A stretch of 64,000 nucleotides of DNA from an uncultured Psychroserpens sp. (GCF_947500255.1 NZ_CANMRL010000002.1:310001-374000), one strand, 5' to 3'. Shown: positions 53,984 through 62,636, numbered from the stretch's first letter. Notes: a model not told the origin generated them from the letters alone. Program-made: numbers and translations.

Positions 53984-54469
53984 ATGAAATACATATTTAT
54001 ACTCGTTTTTTGCATTAGCTTTTCAGGGTTTTCTCAAACTGTAACAAAAGCTTCAACAGACTCTCTTGCTCCAAAGCTTGAAAACATCAAATGGATTTCA
54101 GGCAACTGGAAAGGTGAAGCCTTTGGTGGCCAAGTAGAAGAAAATTGGAGCGAACCCTCTGGAGGTTCTATGATGGCTACTTTTAAATTGATTAACGATG
54201 GGAAAGTATCTTTCTATGAAATTGAAATTATTAGAGAAGTAGAAAATTCACTGGTTCTTCAGTTAAAACATTTTGATAATGATCTCAAAGGATGGGAAAC
54301 CAAGAATGAAACTGTTGACTTTCCATTAAAAAAAATTACACCAACTCAAGTGGTTTTTGAAGGTATGAGTTTTGAAAAAGTAAGCGATACCGAAATGAAC
54401 GTCTATGTCGACATTAAAAATGACAAAGGAGAAGTTGAGATCGTAAAATTTAATTATAAGAAAAGTTGA
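53984..54469 (+). CDS. secreted DUF6265-like protein
   Basis: A 161-residue protein with a signal peptide (start at 53984, ending about FSGFSQ); an in-frame extension from 53933 has no export signal. The mature part contains IKWISGNWKGEAFGGQVEEN and WSEPSGGSMMATFKLINDG, a beta-barrel fold like DUF6265 of Bacteroidetes (recognised by the W.G.W.G....E.W..P.GG.m.g pattern). The function is unknown. Its stop overlaps the next ATG by one base (TGATG), so it is translationally coupled to the CBM9-like gene. Confidence 0.75.
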   Translation: MKYIFILVFCISFSGFSQTVTKASTDSLAPKLENIKWISGNWKGEAFGGQVEENWSEPSGGSMMATFKLINDGKVSFYEIEIIREVENSLVLQLKHFDNDLKGWETKNETVDFPLKKITPTQVVFEGMSFEKVSDTEMNVYVDIKNDKGEVEIVKFNYKKS

Positions 54470-55230
54470 TGAGAAAGGTTTCGTGTTTAGTAGTTCTAAT
54501 TGTAATTGTATTTAGCTGTAAGCAAAATTCAAACAAGGCAAACAATAGTGTTACAACGAAACAAGAACATCAACTTTTAAACATCAAAAAATCCAAAACC
54601 AACATCGTATTAGATGGTAAGGCTGATGAAAATGCCTGGGAGAATGCAAGTTGGCATCCCATTGATCAATTATGGTTGGGTTCCTCATATTCTGAAAATG
54701 ACTTTTCGGGTCGTTACAAACTCACTTGGACCAATGAGGCACTTTATCTCTTAGCCGAAATAACAGATGATGTCCTTTTAGATAAAGAACCAGACCCTCT
54801 CAAAGCATGGTGGGACGATGACTGTTTAGAGATTTTTATTGACGAAAACAATAGTGGTGGACATCATCAATTTACTCACAATGCCTTTGCGTATCATATT
54901 GCACTAGATGGTAATGTTGTGGATATGTCTACTTCGGAAAAAGGCAAACTCTATAATTTGCATATAGAATCCAAAAGAGAAACTAAAGGAGACACCTCTA
55001 TATGGGAAGTTAAAATATTATTGTACGATGACACCTATACTGATGATGGTGTTAATACATCTATTACCTTAAAACCTAATAAAAAAGTTGGTTTTGCATT
55101 AGCATACTGTGACAATGATACTAGTGCGAACCGTGAAAATTTTATTGGATCTATCGCTGTAGAAGGTGACGATAAAAACCGAGGTTGGATAGATGCAGAT
55201 ATTTTCGGAACTTTATTACTCACAAAATAA
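54469..55230 (+). CDS. CBM9-like lipoprotein (sugar-binding domain)
   Basis: A 253-residue lipoprotein with lipobox IVFSCKQ (Cys17). The mature part is a family-9 carbohydrate-binding-like domain: IVLDGKADENAWENASW, RYKLTWTNEALYLLAEITD and WWDDDCLEIFIDENNSGG are the diagnostic segments. Such domains bind sugars or glycans. It is coupled to the preceding DUF6265-like gene and followed at 18 nt by an M28 peptidase, so the cluster 52609-56595 looks like an envelope or exported-polymer processing set; the target is not known. Confidence 0.85.
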   Translation: MRKVSCLVVLIVIVFSCKQNSNKANNSVTTKQEHQLLNIKKSKTNIVLDGKADENAWENASWHPIDQLWLGSSYSENDFSGRYKLTWTNEALYLLAEITDDVLLDKEPDPLKAWWDDDCLEIFIDENNSGGHHQFTHNAFAYHIALDGNVVDMSTSEKGKLYNLHIESKRETKGDTSIWEVKILLYDDTYTDDGVNTSITLKPNKKVGFALAYCDNDTSANRENFIGSIAVEGDDKNRGWIDADIFGTLLLTK

Positions 55231-55248
55231 AAGCAACTAAAAAATACT

Positions 55249-56595
55249 ATGAAACGATTAATAACACTAGTTTTTTTAACCTATTGTACATTTGCATTCG
55301 CGCAAACCAGCCCAAATATTTACGACATTATTGATGCGGTTTCCGAAGAACGTCTAAGACAGGATGTTAAAACTCTTGCCGATTTTGGTACTCGTAACAC
55401 CTTTAGTGACACCATTAGTGAGACAAGAGGTATTGGCGCTGCAAGGCGATGGATAAAAAATGAATTTGAAACTATTTCTAAAAGTTGTAATAACTGCCTG
55501 AATGTATTTTACCAAAAAGATTTTGTCACCAAAGAAGGCAATCGTCGTGTCCCAAAAGATGCTTGGGTGGTTAATGTGGTTGCCATTCAAAAAGGCACCA
55601 AATATCCTAACCGTTACGTTATCATGAGTGGCGATATCGACTCACGTGCTAGTAACACTATGGATTTCACCACAGACGCACCAGGTGCTAATGACAACGC
55701 TTCTGGAATGGCTGGAGCTATTGAAGCTGCCCGTGTGTTATCTAAATATCAATTTGAAAGTAGTATCGTCTATGTAGGTCTATCTGGTGAAGAACAGGGT
55801 TTATTTGGTGGTGCTGGATTAGCAGCCTATGCCAAAGAGCAAGATTGGGACATTATTGGTGTTTTAAATAATGATATGATTGGTAATATTGAAGGTGTAG
55901 ATGGAGTAATTGATAATCGAACATTCCGAATTTTCTCTGAACCTATTACCACAGCCGAAACAGACCCTGAAATATTAGCACGTCAAGCACGAGGTCGTCG
56001 TTTTTTTGGTGGTGAAGTTGATGGTACTTCGCGTCAGCTAGCCCGTTATGTGCATAATACTGTAAAAACGTATATGCCAGAGATGAATCCTATGATGGTT
56101 TATAGACTAGACCGTTTTGGTCGTGGTGGACATCACAGACCTTTTAATGATCTCGGATATCCTGGCATTAGAATTATGGAAGCCCATGAAAATTATACCC
56201 AACAACATCAAGATATTCGCACCGAAAATGACATTGCTTATGGTGATACCTTTGAGCATGTGAATTTTGGATACGCTAAAAAATTGACTGCTGTAAATGC
56301 TATCAATATGGCAAACTTAGCTTGGGCACCTCCTGCTCCATCAACTGTTGAAATTGGCGGAATTGTAGAAGCCTCTGTAAAACTAAAATGGAATGCCGTT
56401 GATGGCGCCAAAGGTTATAAGATTTATTGGAGAGATACCACATCTCCAACTTGGGATCATAGCAGATATGTAGGTAATGTCACCGAGTTTACTTTGGGTG
56501 GCATCGTTATAGATAATTTTTACTTTGGTGTTGCTGCTGTCGATGATGATGGTTTTGAAAGCGTTGTTGTATTTCCTAATAAGATTATGAGATAA
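55249..56595 (+). CDS. secreted M28 family aminopeptidase with FN3-like domain
   Basis: A 448-residue exported zinc peptidase. Signal peptide ends TFAFAQ. The M28 site is seen as MSGDIDSRASNTMDFTTDAP, then GANDNASGMAG with the bridging Asp, SGEEQGLFGGAGL with the catalytic Glu pair, and VLNNDMIGN; the last ligand His is in the HEHV-like TFEHVNFG region. Residues about 355-440 form a fibronectin-like domain (VKLKWNAVDGAKGYKIYWRD). It has no T9SS sorting domain, so it is probably periplasmic or outer-membrane-associated. Ends at a strong terminator. Confidence 0.88.
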   Translation: MKRLITLVFLTYCTFAFAQTSPNIYDIIDAVSEERLRQDVKTLADFGTRNTFSDTISETRGIGAARRWIKNEFETISKSCNNCLNVFYQKDFVTKEGNRRVPKDAWVVNVVAIQKGTKYPNRYVIMSGDIDSRASNTMDFTTDAPGANDNASGMAGAIEAARVLSKYQFESSIVYVGLSGEEQGLFGGAGLAAYAKEQDWDIIGVLNNDMIGNIEGVDGVIDNRTFRIFSEPITTAETDPEILARQARGRRFFGGEVDGTSRQLARYVHNTVKTYMPEMNPMMVYRLDRFGRGGHHRPFNDLGYPGIRIMEAHENYTQQHQDIRTENDIAYGDTFEHVNFGYAKKLTAVNAINMANLAWAPPAPSTVEIGGIVEASVKLKWNAVDGAKGYKIYWRDTTSPTWDHSRYVGNVTEFTLGGIVIDNFYFGVAAVDDDGFESVVVFPNKIMR

Positions 56596-56627
56596 AATAA
56601 TGGATATTTCAATACCGTACGATATAC

Positions 56628-56657
56628 AAAAAGGCTATCCATTAGGATAGCCTTTTT
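56628..56657. terminator. bidirectional intrinsic terminator (M28 / small T9SS gene)
   Basis: AAAAAGGCTATCC (56628-56640) pairs perfectly with GGATAGCCTTTTT (56645-56657), with a 4-nt loop. It lies between the convergent M28 and T9SS genes, 33 and 25 nt from their stops, and serves both. Confidence 0.92.
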
Positions 56658-56681
56658 GATGACTTAAAATAAAAAAACTAA

Positions 56682-57479
56682 CTAATTAACTAAAATCTTT
56701 TTCGAGTTAATACCGTTTTCAGCTTTTACAATCACAACATAAGCACCAGTTGTCATTGTATTAGTATTTATACTTAATTCGTTATTTGAATTTGAAGCAT
56801 TTGATCTATGAACAGATTGTCCAAGAATAGAGTATACTTCAACTGTATCTATTTTTAAATTTGCGTTGTTTAATATCTTGATTTGATCTGCAGATGTATC
56901 AAACATAATATCTAATGATTTATCTGCATCAAAATCTGTTGTACTTAATGTTTCTGGTTGCATGAATACAATTTCAAAACGGTTTAAGTAAAGACCAGCT
57001 GGAAGATTAATTTCGTATGCACCATCTTTAATACTATGGTATACACCTGTTTGAGTATCGTGAACAAAAATCTTCATTGCGTTTGGAATATTTTCCAATT
57101 TGTTAATTGAAATGGTGTTTATTCCACTTGTATTTGTGTGAATACCCAAAGCAATTACTGTTTCTTCGTTAATTTCACCAATAGCTTGGTTAATATATTT
57201 TCCTTGATCAATTACCCAATACATATCATCAGATTGTATGTTGTCAATTGCAGTATCATAATCTGCATCATATCCTTCTGTTGCATTTTCATCTTCTACA
57301 ACTAATATTTCTCTTTCGTAAGTTCCAGCAGAATTAAGTTGCAAACCTATTTTCTTTCTTAGGTCTGGATCATTAGGCGTATTAGCAAATACAAAATTTG
57401 AACACATTAATGCGATACAAAAAAGTAATGCAGATACTCTTGTTGTTTTTGAAATTTGAAAATTTGTAATCGTTTTCAT
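56682..57479 (-). CDS. small T9SS-secreted protein sharing the C-terminal module of the LamG protein
   Basis: A 265-residue exported protein. After a signal segment (residues about 1-33, ending NFVFAN), nearly the whole mature part (from DLRKKIGLQLNSAGTYERE, residue about 39) aligns with the last ~225 residues of the 1404-residue protein at 57981. Shared landmarks include DDMYWVIDQGKY, NTISINKLENIPNAMKIFVH, YSILGQSVHRS and the terminal TTGAYVVIVKAE. The sorting-type end is present although the SPNP motif is not. It has its own promoter module (57585-57823) and the bidirectional terminator. It appears to be a stand-alone duplicate of the large protein's C-terminus. Confidence 0.85.
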   Translation of the reverse strand: MKTITNFQISKTTRVSALLFCIALMCSNFVFANTPNDPDLRKKIGLQLNSAGTYEREILVVEDENATEGYDADYDTAIDNIQSDDMYWVIDQGKYINQAIGEINEETVIALGIHTNTSGINTISINKLENIPNAMKIFVHDTQTGVYHSIKDGAYEINLPAGLYLNRFEIVFMQPETLSTTDFDADKSLDIMFDTSADQIKILNNANLKIDTVEVYSILGQSVHRSNASNSNNELSINTNTMTTGAYVVIVKAENGINSKKILVN

Positions 57480-57584
57480 AATAGTAGGTTTTTAATGATG
57501 CCTTACATCATTGCTTAGTTAAATTCTCTTGTTTTTTTATTAAATGTTGTGCGCGAACTAAATGACATTTAGCGTTTACACGTT

Positions 57585-57655
57585 GAGGGAGAATACTTCG
57601 CTATTACGAAAAGTATTTTGGATTAATTTGAAATTGAAAGAAATATTATGAAAGT
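57585..57655 (-). promoter_or_regulatory. conserved leader element A with hairpin (small T9SS gene)
   Basis: About 71 nt matching the segment at 62293-62364 closely (shared GAGGGA, AAAAGTATTTTGGATTAATT and ATTATGAAAGT). In the transcript, AATACTT (57611-57617) pairs with AAGTATT (57592-57598). It lies 106-176 nt upstream of the ATG, inside the probable 5' UTR. Whether it acts as RNA or as a DNA site is open. Confidence 0.6.
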
Positions 57656-57656
57656 C

Positions 57657-57725
57657 AAATAGGTATTTTATTTCATAGGCTTGGGGCCAAATATTTAATT
57701 GTATGTAACACACAATTTCAATAAC
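57657..57725 (-). promoter_or_regulatory. conserved core promoter block A (small T9SS gene)
   Basis: A 69-nt block nearly identical to 62468-62538; 28 bases (57671-57698) are the same in both, including TAGGCTTGGGGCCAAATA. On the minus strand AATATTTG fits the -7 consensus at all but one position, with TTG 17 nt upstream. The spacer between them contains an inverted repeat, TTGTATGT-A-ACACACAA. It probably drives the gene at 56682. Confidence 0.7.
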
Positions 57726-57760
57726 AGTTCAAATATAGAACGGCAATATGAGGTGGTGTG

Positions 57761-57823
57761 AAATACTCGTTTAGATGCATAAAATACTCGTTATAATGAT
57801 TGAAATTGCATAAAATATCGATT
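57761..57823 (-). repeat. phased regulatory repeat array A
   Basis: Three copies of an 11-bp motif: AAATACTCGTT at 57761-57771, again at 57782-57792, and AAATATCGATT at 57813-57823. Their CG steps are 21 and 30 bp apart, near two and three helical turns, so all lie on about the same DNA face. The same spacings recur in array B. The array lies upstream of the core block when read in gene direction. Confidence 0.72.
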
Positions 57824-57928
57824 AAGTGACATTTATTTAACAACACATAAATGATTGAATATCAGAATATATAGCTTAAAAATCATTGAAATTTCGCACA
57901 TAACGAACATAGTATTCAGTAAAAACAA

Positions 57929-57953
57929 AAAGACCACCAAAAAGGTGATCTTT
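57929..57953 (-). terminator. intrinsic terminator of the LamG gene
   Basis: On the minus strand AAAGATCACC and GGTGGTCTTT (57944-57953 with 57929-57938) form a 10-bp stem with one G-U pair and a 5-nt loop, followed by U-rich sequence. It lies 28 nt past the stop of the large gene. Confidence 0.82.
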
Positions 57954-57980
57954 AAATTGACATAAAATTCTAAAAACTAT

Positions 57981-60900
57981 CTAATTAACTATAACTTTTG
58001 TAGAGTACCCTCCAGTTTCGGTTTCGACTTTTACAATATAAGCTCCAGCACTTAATGTACCTGTTTTTATTTTAATTTCACTTTCATTTACAAAATCATC
58101 TGATGCATATACAGACTGACCAAGAATGGTAAACAGTTCTATACTATCAATAATTAAATGTTTAGGGTTTAGTACAGAAATAACATCAGCTTCGCCATCA
58201 TAAATAACCTGTATGGTATCATCATCTAACTCTGTTGTTTCAACTCCTAATGTATCTTGATTATTAAACACAAGTTCAAAACGACTCAAATGTATACCCG
58301 AAGATAAGATTACCTCATAGTCTCCTTCTTTTAAATTATGATACAATCCAAGTTCGATATCGTGTAAAAAGATATCCATGTCCTCAGGTATGTTTTCCAA
58401 TTTATCAATCGAAATTGTGTTAGATCCAGTGTCATCAACATGAACCCCTAAAGGGAGAACTGTTTCAATGGTCATACTGTTAATACCTTGAATCACATAT
58501 TTACCTTGAGCAATTAACCAATACATATCATCTGCTTGGATATGATATAATTCAGCATCGTATCCCCAATCATAATCCATAGTAGCATTCTCATCAGCAG
58601 TTACCAATATCTTTCTTGTATAGGTTCCAGAAGAATTAAATTTTAATCCAATCTTCATTCTTAGATCACCTTCAGTCTCTGGTTCAGTTTCAGTTTCACC
58701 ATCTTCGGAAATTTGATTAGGTGCAGCATTACGCATAAATGTTGAAGAGCTTGTGGCTTCACTCATAAATACACGCTGACTATTTTTAAATCTAATCGTT
58801 CCTGTGTTTTCACCAACAACAAAGAATCCTTGTCCAACTGGAATGTATCGTCCAGGTAATTTATTACCTACTAAATTACTTTGATCTACATCTTCATCTG
58901 CAATACCATAAGCTGCTGCTGGAACTGCTCCAGCTAAATTATAAGTTGCATAACCGCCTTGATATTCGGCTAAAATATGAGATCCTCCACCCCAATGTTC
59001 CCAAAAATAGATGGTACCTGTTGTATTCCCCGCACCTTCAATTGTTGGTGCATTATCTAGAATAAAGGCATGTGCATCAATAGCAGAAGCATAAGGATTA
59101 CCAACTAAATAATCGTTTCCTGCACTAATTGGCAATGTGATATCTCCATTATTTGGTTTTCCGTTAACAACATAATTTTGTTCTTGTGACACATTACCAG
59201 AAGTATTGGCAACACCTTTCATTGTAAAGCCTTCACCTGGTTTTAAAGTTCCTGTACTTCTTACATGCTGCCATGCAGAATAGTCATCGTCTGGTTGATT
59301 TGCAAATTTCCATACCCAGTAATCTGCAATACCAATTGGTGATCCAGACGTACCATCGTATGAATTTGTAATAAAGTTTATGCTTAATGGTGACGAAGAG
59401 TTTGTTCCGTCTCTAAATACACTAGTCAAAGAATAGTTGGTATTATTAGCTGTTGTACTCGACACACCTACTGGTGATGACCAATAATTATAGGTAAACA
59501 TATCTCTAGTTCCTTGCTGATCTTTTTCCACAGACCCAGAACTTGCAACTTCTAAATCACTATCTTCAGATTGAATTAATTGTGATTCACCTTGTAAATC
59601 AATATCACCATTTAATCTTAAATAATGTGTTACTGTTAAACCATATCCAGTATTTGTCGAATTATTTCCGTCGACTGTAATTTTATTTGAATTCACAATC
59701 AAACCTAGCAATGATCTATTTTTTGAATTAATAGAAGCATTGTCCATCGTTAAATTATGAGATGTTTCGACAATATTCCAATCTACTGAAATGGCAGTGT
59801 TAGATATAGATGTCGCTCCAGGAATTGTTTGTCCTGAACCATTCACCCAAGAAGAACTTGATTCCCAGCTTCCATTTTGTGTAGACTTGTAAGGTAATGG
59901 AGCTGTTTGGGTATCAATAGCACTATTAGGTGTATTGTATAATCTACCATTTAGTGTAGTTTGCGATGATTTGTTAAATAAGCAATTTCCTCTTAAATGT
60001 GAAAACGGAAAGTAACCTTTCAAGTTCGTCCATGGTATGGAAGAAATATCATTTTTTGTAGGTGTAATCCCTTGTGATATAAAATATGAACCTGCTACAT
60101 TACTACCAGATTGCTCAATCTCTTGATTCATTATAAATCGCAATTGGTCTTCAGATAGTTCAACATCCCATATTCTAACTTCGTCAATATCTCCATTAAA
60201 AAAACGACCAGGTGTTTCACCAGAAGCTCCAATCATAAAAGACGATGTAGATGCAGCTGGAGCTGGCTTAATACCAGAACCATCAGCAACACCATCTACA
60301 TAAAGCGTCCCTTTAGTTCCGTTATACGTAAATGCTAAATGATGCCATTCTCCAGTTGGAATAACAACCGACGAAATAAGATATTGCAAACTTGAGGTAG
60401 CATCTCTCCATGTCACCTGAAATTTTCCATTGTTAGCAATTTTAAAATCATAGCCTTCGGCATTATTACTTGTCCTCTTAGAGATGATAGACCTGTTAGT
60501 ACCGCTTGTTCTTTTTACCCAAGCAGACATTGTAAAACTACCAGTATTTAAATCATAGTTATCGCCAAGGTCAACATAGTTAGACGTACCATCAAAGTTA
60601 AAATGATAAGAATCATTCATTTCTACTAATTTCGCTAAGGTGAAATAGTCACCATCTTCTAAATTTAATCCAGTAAAGCTTACGGTTTTAGTCGTGGCAT
60701 TATATGTTCCTGTAATATTTTTATAATTAGTTAAGTCGCTATTGCTTGAAATAATCAATTCTAGATCTGTACTACCAGATATACTCCATTGACTTAAATC
60801 AAAATCCAATTTAATGGTACCAACATCATTAGAGCTTTCTCTGGCTTTCCAAATTCTACCAATGGTAGAAGATACTCTTTCAGGAACTACTGAAGATTGC

Positions 60901-62195
60901 AACTGAATTGCTACTCCATTATTTCCTACCAATAAATAATCTCTATCATTAGAAATAGAATTAGATTCATCCTCCATAGTTAATACAGAAGTTTCCTTAG
61001 TTATTTCCGCAACATGGACACTCTTAGATTTTAGTTGTAATAAGCCAGAGTCATCATCTCTTGCTATGCCAAAAACATTATACCCAAATCCAGAGTTATC
61101 AGATCCAGTCCAAGCATAAGTTCCATTAGAAAGTACATAATCATTACTAGTACCAGAATATCCAAAAGTAGTTGTATGATTTGGTGAGTTTTCCCATCTG
61201 TAATATTCATCATTATAACCAAGAGTAATTCCATACTTAATGGCCATATAAGTTTCAACCTTTTGTCTTTCGGCTGCTGTTAATGCTCTATCATAAACAA
61301 TGATTTCAGCAACTCTTCCTTGTAATAAATTACCAATATCTGTATTACTATTATTTCTTCTTCCACCAATGATAACATCTTTATCTGTGGTTTCTCCAGT
61401 ACCAAAACCAGCATCACCATCTGTATAAGTTGTTAATGGATCGAGGTATCCGTTTACATATTTCTTTATTTTTCCTGATGCTTCATTAGGATCATTTGCC
61501 AATGAGGCTCCACTAATATCAACAACTAAAGATGAAATTTTTGGATCATTTCTGGCATGTGTAATTCCGTAGTTAATTCCACTATTGGGGTCAGATTGAC
61601 TGGTTCCTGAAGTTCTTCCAAGTGTATAATGCACCACACGATCTCTATCTCCTAACCATAATTGGTAACTTCTACTACTACCTGTTGCTCTTGACAATAT
61701 TGTTCCTGCTCCACTTTGATCAGTTAAAAAAGCCGCAAAGATTGACATACTTGAAGGATTTGTTATGGCAGCATCAGGAGACGGTGTTATATCTAAACCT
61801 GTTCCTGAAATAGAAGCTGTTGCTATTTTCATATACTCTCCACCACTTCTTGTAAATCGAAGTGCAGGATTAAAATTAATTGCATCAGTTATATAGGTAG
61901 GTCCATTAGTAGATCCCTTTACAATACTAAACGCGTTAGAAGAATTATCTCCCCAAGTATTCACACGTTGATTATTTGTAGTTGTACTTGTTGAAGCATC
62001 TGCCTTCATCCATAATTGCAATTGTGTACTCACATTACCAGGCGAAGTTGAGATAACCACAGAAGTTTCTGGAGCTTCATAAACTTGTTCACTCGTCTCT
62101 TGTCCAAATACAACAATGGTATTGAATAAAAAGAAGATGATTAGAATACATAATTTGGTAATAGCGGGTCTACCAAAATTCTTAATAGCTTTCAT
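57981..62195 (-). CDS. large LamG-domain T9SS-secreted protein
   Basis: A 1404-residue exported protein, probably a cell-surface or matrix adhesin. The signal peptide ends VVFGQ (residue 32). Two LamG/concanavalin-like domains are seen: one at about 50-325 (LQLWMKADASTSTTTNN at the start, LQGRVAEIIVYDRALTAAE at the end) and one at about 530-700 (FNFDGTSNYVDLGDNYDL; FNGDIDEVRIWDVELSEDQ). Between and after lie long Ser/Thr/Asn-rich beta regions, including NYWSSPVGVSSTTANNTN and LVGNPYASAIDAHAF. An acidic linker (ETETEPETEGD, about 1165-1176) leads to the C-terminal module shared with the protein at 56682. No enzyme motif is seen. Own promoter module at 62293-62636. Confidence 0.85.
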   Translation of the reverse strand: MKAIKNFGRPAITKLCILIIFFLFNTIVVFGQETSEQVYEAPETSVVISTSPGNVSTQLQLWMKADASTSTTTNNQRVNTWGDNSSNAFSIVKGSTNGPTYITDAINFNPALRFTRSGGEYMKIATASISGTGLDITPSPDAAITNPSSMSIFAAFLTDQSGAGTILSRATGSSRSYQLWLGDRDRVVHYTLGRTSGTSQSDPNSGINYGITHARNDPKISSLVVDISGASLANDPNEASGKIKKYVNGYLDPLTTYTDGDAGFGTGETTDKDVIIGGRRNNSNTDIGNLLQGRVAEIIVYDRALTAAERQKVETYMAIKYGITLGYNDEYYRWENSPNHTTTFGYSGTSNDYVLSNGTYAWTGSDNSGFGYNVFGIARDDDSGLLQLKSKSVHVAEITKETSVLTMEDESNSISNDRDYLLVGNNGVAIQLQSSVVPERVSSTIGRIWKARESSNDVGTIKLDFDLSQWSISGSTDLELIISSNSDLTNYKNITGTYNATTKTVSFTGLNLEDGDYFTLAKLVEMNDSYHFNFDGTSNYVDLGDNYDLNTGSFTMSAWVKRTSGTNRSIISKRTSNNAEGYDFKIANNGKFQVTWRDATSSLQYLISSVVIPTGEWHHLAFTYNGTKGTLYVDGVADGSGIKPAPAASTSSFMIGASGETPGRFFNGDIDEVRIWDVELSEDQLRFIMNQEIEQSGSNVAGSYFISQGITPTKNDISSIPWTNLKGYFPFSHLRGNCLFNKSSQTTLNGRLYNTPNSAIDTQTAPLPYKSTQNGSWESSSSWVNGSGQTIPGATSISNTAISVDWNIVETSHNLTMDNASINSKNRSLLGLIVNSNKITVDGNNSTNTGYGLTVTHYLRLNGDIDLQGESQLIQSEDSDLEVASSGSVEKDQQGTRDMFTYNYWSSPVGVSSTTANNTNYSLTSVFRDGTNSSSPLSINFITNSYDGTSGSPIGIADYWVWKFANQPDDDYSAWQHVRSTGTLKPGEGFTMKGVANTSGNVSQEQNYVVNGKPNNGDITLPISAGNDYLVGNPYASAIDAHAFILDNAPTIEGAGNTTGTIYFWEHWGGGSHILAEYQGGYATYNLAGAVPAAAYGIADEDVDQSNLVGNKLPGRYIPVGQGFFVVGENTGTIRFKNSQRVFMSEATSSSTFMRNAAPNQISEDGETETEPETEGDLRMKIGLKFNSSGTYTRKILVTADENATMDYDWGYDAELYHIQADDMYWLIAQGKYVIQGINSMTIETVLPLGVHVDDTGSNTISIDKLENIPEDMDIFLHDIELGLYHNLKEGDYEVILSSGIHLSRFELVFNNQDTLGVETTELDDDTIQVIYDGEADVISVLNPKHLIIDSIELFTILGQSVYASDDFVNESEIKIKTGTLSAGAYIVKVETETGGYSTKVIVN

Positions 62196-62292
62196 ACATA
62201 ATAATTTTTAAGGTGCATCGCACCACAGTAAATCCCTTACTTTTAGTTTAATTAGGTTAGGCAATGTTAACTAAAGCTAACACATAGCACTA

Positions 62293-62364
62293 TGAGGGAA
62301 ATACTTTCTAGCTATAAAAAGTATTTTGGATTAATTAGATATTGAATAAATATTATGAAAGTGT
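62293..62364 (-). promoter_or_regulatory. conserved leader element B with hairpin (LamG gene)
   Basis: Matches leader element A. In the transcript AATACTTT (62318-62325 on the + strand reads AAAGTATT) pairs with AAAGTATT (62300-62307): an 8-bp stem, one pair longer than in A. It lies 98-169 nt upstream of the LamG ATG. Confidence 0.6.
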
Positions 62365-62467
62365 ATTACCGATTTGGGTATTGCGAAATGTATTAAAACG
62401 ATCCTGAAATTGTCTGCTGAACAGACTTGGAAAGAAAAGAACATAACGCTGTAGTATTAACTACATT
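62365..62467 (-). other. segment present only upstream of the LamG gene
   Basis: About 103 nt lie between leader element B and core block B, where A has only a base or two. It holds two inverted repeats: GTCTG (62412-62416) with CAGAC (62422-62426), and TGTAGT (62450-62455) with ACTACA (62460-62465). Both could fold in the transcript. No coding sequence is seen. Confidence 0.5.
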
Positions 62468-62538
62468 AAATAGGTATTTTTGTTTCATAGGCTTGGGGCC
62501 AAATATTTAAAAGTGATATAAATCACAATTTCAATAAC
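62468..62538 (-). promoter_or_regulatory. conserved core promoter block B (LamG gene)
   Basis: A 71-nt block nearly identical to 57657-57725, with the 28-base identical core at 62483-62510. The spacer of the probable promoter holds GTGAT-ATAA-ATCAC (62513-62526), whose outer flank makes it read like a CRP/FNR-type TGTGA-N6-TCAC site, whereas copy A has a different inverted repeat at the same place. Confidence 0.7.
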
Positions 62539-62574
62539 GGCGTAAATGTATACTTACGCGATACAAGTATACAG

Positions 62575-62636
62575 AATAAATCGATTAAATGCATTAAATA
62601 TTCGACGAAATACATAAAAATGTTAAAAAAATCGCT
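62575..62636 (-). repeat. phased regulatory repeat array B
   Basis: Degenerate copies of the array A motif: AATAAATCGATT (62575-62586), AAATATTCGAC (62596-62606) and AAAAAATCGCT (about 62626-62636). Their CG steps lie at 62582, 62603 and 62633, i.e. 21 and 30 bp apart, the same as in array A, and the first is 44 bp from the core block against 43 bp in A. The rest of 62539-62743 is AT-rich with nothing else recognised. Confidence 0.65.

Noticed and set aside
57761-57823. Phased repeats as a CRISPR array
   Set aside because: Units of 11 bp with short variable gaps and only three copies; no cas genes; the position upstream of a promoter fits binding sites.
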